5,937 nt of DNA from Pseudomonadota bacterium. GTDB taxonomy: Bacteria; Pseudomonadota; Alphaproteobacteria; Caulobacterales; Caulobacteraceae. The position numbers and the translations under genes were made by a program. Of this stretch, positions 1-5,937 are shown piece after piece. The stretch spans positions 1 to 5,937 of the forward strand of contig JAEZHG010000030.1 in NCBI GenBank assembly GCA_023436945.1. Reading direction: 5' to 3'. Position 1 is the first letter of the stretch; every line of letters starts with the position of its first letter. The notes under the pieces were generated by a model. The model was not told where the DNA came from. It did no database searches and saw only the letters and a program-made list of their open reading frames with translations.

Positions 1-417
1 GTCCTGTACCAACTGAAGCGTGTCTATGATTACAAGGTGCGCGGTGTGCGTTGCGTTGATATCGCCGCCATCGTCTGCCTCGCGGCGCTGATCTTCTCGG
101 TTTACATCGTCAAGACCGCTGCGGCCCGCGAAAGCACCGAGATCAGCCGTATCGAGAGCGAAATCCGCGAGAACGGCGAGCGCGTGCGTCTGCTGCGCGC
201 AGAGGCGACCCGCCTTGAGCAACCGGCTCGTCTGGAAGCGCTGGCCGCACAGGCTGGTCTGGCTCCTGTCGAGGTGAAGAAACAGGCCGATGTTGACGGT
301 CTGGCCGAAATCGCTGCGGCCCATCAGCCCGCGCCCAAGGCTCCGGCTCCTGTCGCTGCCGAGGCTGCACCTGTTGCGGCTCCGGCTGCCCCTGTCTCGC
401 AAGGTGAAGTGCAATGA
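1..417 (+). CDS. ftsL: FtsL-like cell division protein, 5' end open at the window edge
   Basis: Probable FtsL, a small bitopic inner-membrane protein that, as known for the family, joins FtsB and FtsQ to control septal wall synthesis. The frame is open from base 1 and encodes 138 residues before TGA at 415-417. The only in-frame conventional start visible is GTG at 37, which has no well-spaced ribosome binding site, so the true start may lie left of the window. Counting from GTG 37, a hydrophobic helix covers about residues 8-28. A coiled coil follows with a clean a/d heptad: I36, I39, I43, N46, V50, L53, A57, L60. Next comes a P-x-R-L-E-x-L-A segment with a nearby GL (residues 63-75), typical of FtsL/FtsB-type proteins. 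The tail (about 98-120) is Ala/Pro-rich. FtsL sequences diverge strongly, so the name rests on topology, size and its place directly before ftsI. The gene overlaps ftsI by four bases (ATGA). Confidence 0.8.
   Translation, partial: VLYQLKRVYDYKVRGVRCVDIAAIVCLAALIFSVYIVKTAAARESTEISRIESEIRENGERVRLLRAEATRLEQPARLEALAAQAGLAPVEVKKQADVDGLAEIAAAHQPAPKAPAPVAAEAAPVAAPAAPVSQGEVQ
328..396 (+). repeat. Ala/Pro-rich low-complexity tail of the FtsL-like gene
   Basis: These bases encode residues 98-120 (counted from GTG 37), made almost only of Ala, Pro and Val. Variants of an Ala-Pro-Val-Ala-Ala unit recur, and the DNA repeats GCTCCGGCT at 340-348 and 379-387. The segment is probably disordered and, given the topology, periplasmic. 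Repeats of this kind often vary in length between strains. No function can be read from it. Confidence 0.5.
401..406 (+). promoter_or_regulatory. Ribosome binding site for ftsI
   Basis: AAGGTG lies inside the end of the upstream gene, seven bases before the ATG at 414. This supports the choice of that ATG, which itself overlaps the upstream TGA. Confidence 0.6.
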
Positions 418-2204
418 GCGTTCACGACCATCGCGATATGGGTTGGCGCCGTCCGGCCCCGGGTATTCAGGCCCCGCCGCTTAACGGCGCACTGGCCAAG
501 CTGTGGGCGCGCATCGGAGCCTTCGTCTGGGACGTTGAAAACGCCTACGGCCAGTCGCGTGCCAATGGCCGCGTTCAGGAAGACCCGCGCCTGCGTATCT
601 TCATCGTTATGGTGATCTTCGGGCTGGTCTTTACCATTCTGGGTCTGGGCGCTGCCCACGCCGCCCTGTTCGCAGACGTCGCCCGCAAGGGTTACAGCAC
701 CAGCCGCCCGATGCTGGCCCGTGGTGATCTGGTAGACCGCAACGGCATGTTGATGGCGTCCAACATCACCCACTACGGCCTCTATATTAATCCGGCCGAG
801 GTTTGGGACCGCGAGATGGCCCGCCGCGAACTGCTGGCTGCCCTGCCGCGCATTCCGGCCCGCAAGCTGGATCGTGTTCTGAACGGCGAGCGTCGCCTGA
901 TTGTCCTCAGCGGCCTGACCCCGCACGAACGCGCGGCTGTGCACGCACTGGCTTTGGGCGGTGTCAGCTTCGAGCCTGAAGACCGCCGCGTCTATCCGCT
1001 GGGTTCCTCGGCCTCGCACCTGATCGGCCGTTCCGATACGGGCGGGCAGGGCGTGTCCGGCGTCGAGCTGGCCTTCAACGATGAAATCCGCGCTGCGGGT
1101 ATGTCGGGCCAAAGCTTCCCGATCTCGATCGACATGCGCGTTCAGGGCGTGGTCGAGAACGAACTGGCCGCCGCCGCTATTGAAGCGAACGCCAAGGGCG
1201 GTATCGCTGTGGTGGCTGATGTCCAGACCGGCGAGATTCTGGGTATGGCCTCGTGGCCGACCTATGATCCTAACAAGCCGATCACCAGCGAGAACAACAA
1301 CACCCTGAACCGCGTCATCTCGGCCCACTACGAGATGGGGTCGATCTTCAAATCCTATACGGTCGCTGCCGGTCTCGACACGGGCCGCGCCGATATGAAC
1401 ACCCTGTTCGACGCGTCTCAGGCCTTCCAGATCGGCAACCGCCGCATCACCGACTTCCACGCCAAGAACAAGGTCATGACGCTGGAGGAGGTGTTCCTGA
1501 ACTCCTCCAACATCGGCACCTCGCGTCTGGCCGTGGAAATGGGCGGCAATGTCATGCGCGACTATTTCCAGCGCCTTGGCCTGCTGGATGCCGCGCCGAT
1601 CGAACTGAAAGAATCCGCCCGTCCGTCGCGCGTTCGCAAGTGGGACGACTCGACCCTTGCGTCGCTGTCGTTCGGTTACGGCATCATGACCACGCCGCTG
1701 CAGACGGTCGCCGCCTATGGCGCGCTGACCAACGGTGGCCGCTATGTGCAACCGACCCTGCGTCGCGGTGGCAATCCGGATGCCCCGACCCATCAGGTCG
1801 TGTCGCCGGAAACCTCAGCCACCATGCTGGAGCTAATGCGCCGCAACGTGGCGCGCGGTTCGGGCGGTCGTGCCAATGCGGCGGGCCTGCGCGTCGGCGG
1901 CAAGACAGGCTCGGCCAACAAGCTGGTCAATGGCCGCTATGACCCGACCGTGGCTGTCGGTTCGTTCGCCGCTGTGTTCCCGACCGATGGTCCGGTGACC
2001 GCAAAACGTTACACCGTCTTCGTCCTGATCGACGAGCCGGGCCACTATCCGCGTACCGGCGGCTTTGTGGCCGCGCCTGCTGTGGGCCGTATCGCAGACC
2101 GCATCGCCGGTTTCCTGAACGTGCCGCGCAAAGACGACCGCTGGTTCACCGCTACGGGTGAACGTATTCCAGAACCCAAGCCTATCGAGGGTGCAGACCT
2201 GTGA
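414..2204 (+). CDS. ftsI: Penicillin-binding protein 3, septal peptidoglycan D,D-transpeptidase FtsI
   Basis: Class B penicillin-binding protein of 596 residues that crosslinks stem peptides of septal peptidoglycan. It works in the periplasm, anchored by one membrane helix, with FtsW as the usual glycosyltransferase partner. About 60 cytoplasmic residues precede a transmembrane helix at about 62-86. The PBP dimerisation domain begins near residue 96 and carries RGDLVDRNG (103-111) and GVSGVE (213-218). The transpeptidase domain spans about 262-565. All three active-site motifs are present: S310-I-F-K313 with nucleophile Ser310, S364-S-N366, and K497-T-G499. The last is followed by Ser500, where E. 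coli FtsI has Thr. The cytoplasmic leader is longer than in E. coli, and as I recall similar leaders occur in Caulobacter FtsI. ATG 414 has a well-spaced Shine-Dalgarno site. The gene overlaps its upstream neighbour and murE by four bases each, suggesting translational coupling. A class B elongation PBP (PBP2/MrdA) is unlikely, given the position between ftsL and murE. Confidence 0.96.
   Translation: MSVHDHRDMGWRRPAPGIQAPPLNGALAKLWARIGAFVWDVENAYGQSRANGRVQEDPRLRIFIVMVIFGLVFTILGLGAAHAALFADVARKGYSTSRPMLARGDLVDRNGMLMASNITHYGLYINPAEVWDREMARRELLAALPRIPARKLDRVLNGERRLIVLSGLTPHERAAVHALALGGVSFEPEDRRVYPLGSSASHLIGRSDTGGQGVSGVELAFNDEIRAAGMSGQSFPISIDMRVQGVVENELAAAAIEANAKGGIAVVADVQTGEILGMASWPTYDPNKPITSENNNTLNRVISAHYEMGSIFKSYTVAAGLDTGRADMNTLFDASQAFQIGNRRITDFHAKNKVMTLEEVFLNSSNIGTSRLAVEMGGNVMRDYFQRLGLLDAAPIELKESARPSRVRKWDDSTLASLSFGYGIMTTPLQTVAAYGALTNGGRYVQPTLRRGGNPDAPTHQVVSPETSATMLELMRRNVARGSGGRANAAGLRVGGKTGSANKLVNGRYDPTVAVGSFAAVFPTDGPVTAKRYTVFVLIDEPGHYPRTGGFVAAPAVGRIADRIAGFLNVPRKDDRWFTATGERIPEPKPIEGADL
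2187..2192 (+). promoter_or_regulatory. Ribosome binding site for murE
   Basis: GAGGGT, inside the end of ftsI, sits eight bases before the GTG at 2201. It supports this GTG as the murE start, which overlaps the ftsI TGA in a GTGA junction. Confidence 0.55.
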
Positions 2205-3661
2205 GCGCGCAACGTCTGTCCGAACTGCTGAACCGCGACCTGTCGCTTGATCCTGAGATTACCTCGGTAACCTCGGACAGCCGCAAGGTGACGCCGGGTG
2301 CTCTGTTCGTGGCCCTTCCGGGGACGCAGGCCGATGGCCGTGCCTTCATCCCGCAAGCCCTGAACCAAGGCGCAGCGGCGGTTCTGGCGCCGGCCGACAC
2401 GCCGTCGGATGCGGCCCCGTTGCTGATCAACTCGGGCGATGTCCACCGCGCCTATGCGATTGCCGCGCGTGCCTTCTATGGCGCGCAGCCCAAGAACTGC
2501 GTGGCGGTGACGGGCACCAACGGCAAGACCTCGGTCGCCAATTTCTGCCGCCAGATCTGGGCGGGCATGGGCTATAAGTCCGCCAGCATGGGCACGCTGG
2601 GCGTTGTCGGCCAAAAGGGCGACAAGACCTACGCCCTGACCGGCCCCGGCCTGACCAGCCCCGATGCCGCAGAGGCCGCTCGCCTTCTGGCCGAACTGGC
2701 CCGCAAGGAAGTGACCCACCTCGCGCTCGAAGCGTCCTCGCATGGTCTGGACCAGCGCCGTCTGGATGGAGTGGCGATCAAGGCCGCAGGCTTTACCAAC
2801 CTGACGCAGGACCACCTCGACTATCACTCGACGATGGAAGAGTACCGCGCGGCCAAGCTGCGTCTGTTCGAGACCCTGCTGCCGCGTGGCCGCACGGCGG
2901 TCCTGAACGCAGACAGCGATTCCTATTCGGCCTTTGCCTCCTCGGCCATCATGGCGGGTCTTGGCGTTATGGGCGTGGGCGAGCGCGGTCGCGACCTGAC
3001 CCTGATCCAGCGTCGCCCGACGCCGGAAGGCCAGCGTCTGGTGATCGATGTGCGTGGCCGCATCCACGACATCCTGCTGCCGCTGGCTGGCGCATTCCAG
3101 GCGTCGAACGCTCTGGTCGCTGCGGGTCTGTGCATCGCCGCGGGCGAGGATGCCGACAAGGTTATTCCGGCGCTCGAAATGATCGAGGGCGCGCAGGGCC
3201 GTCTGCAACGCGTTCAAGGCACGGGTCTGAAGGGCGGCGAGGTCTATGTCGACTACGCCCACACCCCCGATGGTCTGGAAACGGTCCTCAACGCACTGCG
3301 TCCGCATGCGACGGGCCGACTGATCGTTGTGTTCGGCGCTGGCGGCGACCGTGACCGCACCAAGCGTCCGCTGATGGGTGCCATTGCTGGCCGTCTGGCC
3401 GATGTGGCTATCGTCACCGACGATAATCCGCGCTCGGAAGATCCGGCCTTCATCCGTTCGCAGGTGAAAGAGGGTTGCCCCGACGCACTGGAAATCGGTG
3501 ACCGTCGCGAAGCTATCCACCACGCCATTGGTATGATGCGTGAAGGAGATGTGGTCGTGATCGCCGGAAAAGGGCATGAACAGGGACAGATCGTAGGCGG
3601 TGTGGTTCATCCGTTCGACGACGTCACTGAAGCTACCCTTGCCCTGAGCGAAAATGCCTGA
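2201..3661 (+). CDS. murE: UDP-MurNAc-L-Ala-D-Glu:meso-diaminopimelate ligase MurE
   Basis: Cytoplasmic ATP-dependent amide ligase that adds the third stem-peptide residue to UDP-MurNAc-L-Ala-D-Glu. The 486 residues match the usual family length. The N-terminal UDP-binding domain includes the TSDSR segment (24-28). The central ATPase domain carries the P-loop T104-G-T-N-G-K-T110, the EASSHGLDQRR block (177-187) and NLTQDHLDYH (200-209). K219 in the RAAKL segment aligns with the lysine that is carbamylated in E. coli MurE. The C-terminal domain has DYAHTPD (351-357), the D408-N-P-R411 motif and GKGHE (456-460). DNPR is the known signature for meso-diaminopimelate rather than lysine, so this cell should make DAP-type peptidoglycan, as expected of a Gram-negative. 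The start is GTG, overlapping ftsI by four bases and preceded by a purine-rich site. The 3' end overlaps murF by eight bases. No key residue is missing. Confidence 0.97.
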   Translation: MSAQRLSELLNRDLSLDPEITSVTSDSRKVTPGALFVALPGTQADGRAFIPQALNQGAAAVLAPADTPSDAAPLLINSGDVHRAYAIAARAFYGAQPKNCVAVTGTNGKTSVANFCRQIWAGMGYKSASMGTLGVVGQKGDKTYALTGPGLTSPDAAEAARLLAELARKEVTHLALEASSHGLDQRRLDGVAIKAAGFTNLTQDHLDYHSTMEEYRAAKLRLFETLLPRGRTAVLNADSDSYSAFASSAIMAGLGVMGVGERGRDLTLIQRRPTPEGQRLVIDVRGRIHDILLPLAGAFQASNALVAAGLCIAAGEDADKVIPALEMIEGAQGRLQRVQGTGLKGGEVYVDYAHTPDGLETVLNALRPHATGRLIVVFGAGGDRDRTKRPLMGAIAGRLADVAIVTDDNPRSEDPAFIRSQVKEGCPDALEIGDRREAIHHAIGMMREGDVVVIAGKGHEQGQIVGGVVHPFDDVTEATLALSENA

Positions 3662-5057
3662 TTTTTCCAAGCCGCTGTGGACTGCCGAAGCGATTGCTTC
3701 TGCCGTTGGCGGTAAACTCGAAGGCGCCGATGCCCCCGTCGGCGGCCTGACCTACAACAGCCGTGAAATCCAAGCGGGTGACCTGTTCCTCGCGCTCAAG
3801 GGCGCACGTGACGGGCACGAGTTCGCGCAAAGCGCCTTCGATGCCGGTGCCGCCGTGGCTCTAGTGGAGCATCCGGTCGAGGGTGGTGCCTATGTGGTGG
3901 TGCCCGACACGCTGAAAGGCCTCGAAGCCCTTGGCGCGGCCTCGCGTGATCGCAGTGCCGCCAAGCGCGGTGCCGTCACCGGCAGCGTCGGCAAGACCAG
4001 CGTCACCCAAGCCATCAAGGCCGGTCTTGATCTGGCAGGCAAATCCCACGCCTCGATCAAGAGCTACAACAATCACATCGGTGTGCCGCTGACCCTGTCG
4101 CGCATGCCGGCCGATACCGAACGTGCTGTGTTTGAGATCGGCATGAACCATCCGGGCGAGATCGGCCCGCTGTCGCAACAGGTGCGCCCGCACGCCGCCT
4201 GTGTGACCACGGTGGGTCCGGTCCACATCGAAGCCTTTGCCGATGGCGAAGCGGGTGTGGCCCGCGAAAAGGGCGCGATCTTCGAAGGTCTGGTCGATGG
4301 CGGCGTGGCCGTCGTCAACGGCGACAACGCCTATTCCGATATCGTCAAACAGGCGGCGCGTGATGCGGGCGCTGTGCTGAAAGTGTTCGGCACGGGCGAG
4401 GATGCCGATGCGCGTCTGCTGTCGTTCGATGCCGATCCCGAAGGTGCAACCGTTGTCGCCGAAATCGAAGGCGAGCGTCATGCCTTCCGTCTGGCGCAGT
4501 CGGGCGTCCACTGGGGCCTGAACAGCCTGTGCGTCATCCTGATGCTGCGAGCGCTGGATGTGCCGCTGCAAACCGCATTCGAGGCACTGGCGAACTTTGC
4601 GCCTCTGGCCGGACGTGGCCAGATGAAGGACGTCGCCATCAAGGGCGGCCACTTCACCCTGATCGACGAGAGCTATAACGCCAATCCGCTGTCGATGAAG
4701 GCGGGTTTTACAAGCCTCGGTGCCAAGCCGATCTGCGAGGGCGGCAAGCGCGTTGTGGTCCTGACCGACATGCTGGAGCTGGGCGAGCACAGCCGCGCTC
4801 TGCACGAAGGTCTGGCCGAGGCTCTGATTGCCAACAAGATTGATGTCGTCCACGCCGCAGGGCCGCAGATGCGCCTGCTTTACGACATTCTACCGCCCGA
4901 ACTGCGCGGCCAATGGCGCGAAACTGCTGCCGAGCTTGCCAGTGAGGCGGCGCAACTGGTTTCACCGGACGATATCGTCATGGTGAAGGGATCAAACGGC
5001 TCGCGGGCCGCTTTAGTGGCCAAGGCTCTTGCAGAGCTGGACGGCGCTGCGGAGTAA
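3654..5057 (+). CDS. murF: UDP-MurNAc-tripeptide:D-alanyl-D-alanine ligase MurF
   Basis: Cytoplasmic ATP-dependent ligase that joins D-Ala-D-Ala to UDP-MurNAc-tripeptide, giving the pentapeptide precursor used by MraY. The 467 residues are close to the E. coli MurF length. The N-terminal substrate domain (about 1-100) contains TYNSREIQAGDLFLAL (33-48). The central ATPase domain has the P-loop T109-G-S-V-G-K-T115, the KSYNNHIGVPLTL block (136-148) and EIGMNHPGEI (161-170). The C-terminal domain holds GRGQ (320-323), DESYNANP (338-345), LTDMLELGEHS (370-380) and VKGSNGSR (444-451). These blocks, with SYNNHIGVP and DESYNANP in particular, separate MurF from MurC, MurD and MurE. ATG 3654 lies eight bases inside the end of murE and has only a weak Shine-Dalgarno match, so translation is probably coupled to murE. 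Near the 3' end the gene uses TCA (4992-4994) and TTA (5013-5015), which are rare in this window. Confidence 0.97.
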   Translation: MPDFSKPLWTAEAIASAVGGKLEGADAPVGGLTYNSREIQAGDLFLALKGARDGHEFAQSAFDAGAAVALVEHPVEGGAYVVVPDTLKGLEALGAASRDRSAAKRGAVTGSVGKTSVTQAIKAGLDLAGKSHASIKSYNNHIGVPLTLSRMPADTERAVFEIGMNHPGEIGPLSQQVRPHAACVTTVGPVHIEAFADGEAGVAREKGAIFEGLVDGGVAVVNGDNAYSDIVKQAARDAGAVLKVFGTGEDADARLLSFDADPEGATVVAEIEGERHAFRLAQSGVHWGLNSLCVILMLRALDVPLQTAFEALANFAPLAGRGQMKDVAIKGGHFTLIDESYNANPLSMKAGFTSLGAKPICEGGKRVVVLTDMLELGEHSRALHEGLAEALIANKIDVVHAAGPQMRLLYDILPPELRGQWRETAAELASEAAQLVSPDDIVMVKGSNGSRAALVAKALAELDGAAE

Positions 5058-5058
5058 C

Positions 5059-5063
5059 AGGAA
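5059..5063 (+). promoter_or_regulatory. Ribosome binding site for mraY
   Basis: AGGAA in the 12-base gap after the murF stop, about six or seven bases before ATG 5070. It fixes the mraY start and suggests independent ribosome entry here, unlike the overlapping junctions upstream. Confidence 0.65.
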
Positions 5064-5069
5064 CCGCCA

Positions 5070-5937
5070 ATGTTTTACCTTCTGTATCTTCACTATGCGG
5101 ATGTCGCGTCACATTACCCGCTGCTGAACCTGATCCAGTATCAGACTGTTCGCGTGGCTCTGGCGATGGCGACCGCCATGATCGTGGCCGTGGCCATGGG
5201 CAGCCGCTTCATCAACTGGATGCGTGCCCGTCAGGGCAAGGGCCAGCCGATCCGTGAAGACGGTCCGGTGACCCACCTGTCCAAGGTCGGCACCCCGACC
5301 ATGGGCGGTCTGATGATCCTGGCCGGTATCGCGGTGGCGGTGCTGCTGTGGGGCGACCTGACGAACCCGTATATCTGGATCGTTTCGGGTGTGACGGCGG
5401 CCTTCGGTGTTCTCGGCTTCGTCGATGACTATGCCAAGGTGACCAAGCAGTCGTCTGCAGGCCTGACCTCCAAACAGAAGCTGCTGGCCCAGACCGTCGT
5501 GTCGGTGATCGCAGGCGTTCTGACGGTTCTGTGGATGACCCAGTCGCCGACCTCGCCGGGTCTGGAAACCTCGATTGCCTTCCCGTTCCTGAAGGCTGTG
5601 CTGCTGAACATCGGCTGGTTCTATGTGGCCTTTGCCGCCTTCACCATCGTGGGCTTCTCCAATGCCGTGAACCTGACCGACGGTCTGGACGGTCTGGCGA
5701 TTGTTCCGGTTATGATGGCCTCTGCGGCATTCGGCATCATCGCCTATCTGGTCGGCAACTTCCTGTTCTCGGAATATCTGCAAGTCCACCACGTGCCGGG
5801 TGCGGGTGAACTGGCAGTCTTCTGCGCGGCCATCATCGGCGGCGGCATGGGCTTCCTGTGGTACAACGCACCGCCCGCCAAGATTTTCATGGGCGATACG
5901 GGGTCTCTGGCTCTGGGGGGCGCTCTGGGCTCGATGG
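5070..5937 (+). CDS. mraY: Phospho-N-acetylmuramoyl-pentapeptide transferase MraY, 3' end cut by the window
   Basis: Integral inner-membrane enzyme that transfers phospho-MurNAc-pentapeptide from UDP to undecaprenyl phosphate, forming lipid I. I translated 289 codons from ATG 5070. The frame is open to the edge, so roughly the last 70-80 residues of a 360-370 residue family are missing. Visible signatures are STMGG-like TPTMGG (75-80), the FVDDYAKV block (117-124) with D119 and D120, [13 protein letters not shown] (198-210), and [12 protein letters not shown] (273-284) with D276. These match the conserved Mg-binding and catalytic aspartates of MraY. The C-terminal His-rich motif would lie beyond the window. 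Several hydrophobic helices are visible, among them about 27-46, 77-95, 100-118, 136-156, 174-196, 210-233 and 248-266. WecA-type transferases share the fold, but the position after murF and the [10 protein letters not shown] block fix the call. A ribosome binding site precedes the start. Confidence 0.97.
   Translation, partial: MFYLLYLHYADVASHYPLLNLIQYQTVRVALAMATAMIVAVAMGSRFINWMRARQGKGQPIREDGPVTHLSKVGTPTMGGLMILAGIAVAVLLWGDLTNPYIWIVSGVTAAFGVLGFVDDYAKVTKQSSAGLTSKQKLLAQTVVSVIAGVLTVLWMTQSPTSPGLETSIAFPFLKAVLLNIGWFYVAFAAFTIVGFSNAVNLTDGLDGLAIVPVMMASAAFGIIAYLVGNFLFSEYLQVHHVPGAGELAVFCAAIIGGGMGFLWYNAPPAKIFMGDTGSLALGGALGSM

Noticed and set aside
324..1793. A 489-residue open frame on the minus strand opposite ftsI.
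   Set aside because: It is in codon register with ftsI, so its stops would need TTA, CTA or TCA codons in ftsI, which are nearly absent. Its translation is rich in Arg, His, Gln and Gly with no recognisable domain, while the plus strand encodes complete FtsI.
2045..3670. A 541-residue open frame on the minus strand opposite murE.
   Set aside because: It is in register with murE and stays open because murE avoids TTA, CTA and TCA. There are no domain motifs, and it covers a full MurE with every catalytic motif.
3861..4853. A 330-residue open frame on the minus strand opposite murF.
   Set aside because: It has the same in-register codon-bias cause. It ends exactly at a CTA leucine codon of murF (3861-3863), as expected of a shadow frame.
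5058..5069. Possible promoter or terminator between murF and mraY.
   Set aside because: The gap is 12 bases, enough only for the ribosome binding site. No hairpin followed by a T-run is visible there.
5682..5699. Tandem-like GGTCTGGACGGTCTGGCG in mraY.
   Set aside because: It encodes the conserved MraY DGLDGLA motif, so the repetition reflects protein constraint rather than a DNA repeat element.
5109..5792. A 227-residue His/Gly/Gln-rich open frame on the minus strand opposite mraY.
   Set aside because: It is in register with mraY and ends at its TCA serine codon (5109-5111). The His-rich composition mirrors GTG, ATG and CTG codons of a membrane protein read backwards.
5531..5809. A 92-residue plus-strand frame inside mraY.
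   Set aside because: It is out of frame with the well-supported MraY reading and has no recognisable motif.

Overview
The window is a segment of the bacterial division and cell wall (dcw) cluster. It contains five genes, all on the plus strand, in the order ftsL, ftsI (PBP3), murE, murF and mraY. The first gene is open at the left edge and mraY runs off the right edge. The GC-rich codon use, the long N-terminal extension of FtsI and the style of the FtsL-like protein point to an alphaproteobacterium. The Caulobacterales (Caulobacter, Brevundimonas, Asticcacaulis type) are the best guess, with a weak lean to Asticcacaulis. This assignment comes from recalled family resemblance, not from a search.

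Layout: bases 1-417 hold an FtsL-like divisome protein with one membrane helix, a coiled coil and an Ala/Pro-rich tail. Bases 414-2204 hold the septal transpeptidase FtsI. Bases 2201-3661 hold MurE, the meso-diaminopimelate-adding ligase. Bases 3654-5057 hold MurF, the D-Ala-D-Ala-adding ligase. Bases 5070-5937 hold the first 289 codons of MraY, which forms lipid I. Neighbouring genes overlap by 4, 4 and 8 bases, and the only intergenic gap is 12 bases before mraY. I see no promoter, terminator, RNA gene, mobile element or CRISPR array, and no gene-free stretch long enough to hide another gene. The segment reads as the interior of one polycistronic operon.

The genes work together as follows. 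MurE and MurF complete the cytoplasmic UDP-MurNAc-pentapeptide. MraY moves the phospho-MurNAc-pentapeptide onto undecaprenyl phosphate. FtsI crosslinks the resulting peptidoglycan at the septum, and FtsL belongs to the complex that controls septal synthesis.

I found no undescribed system. All five genes are intact where visible and keep their family's key residues. The remaining observations are small: the undefined ftsL start, the low-complexity FtsL tail, KTGS instead of KTGT in FtsI, the overlapping junctions, and a few rare codons at the end of murF. Several long minus-strand reading frames are codon-bias shadows and were rejected.
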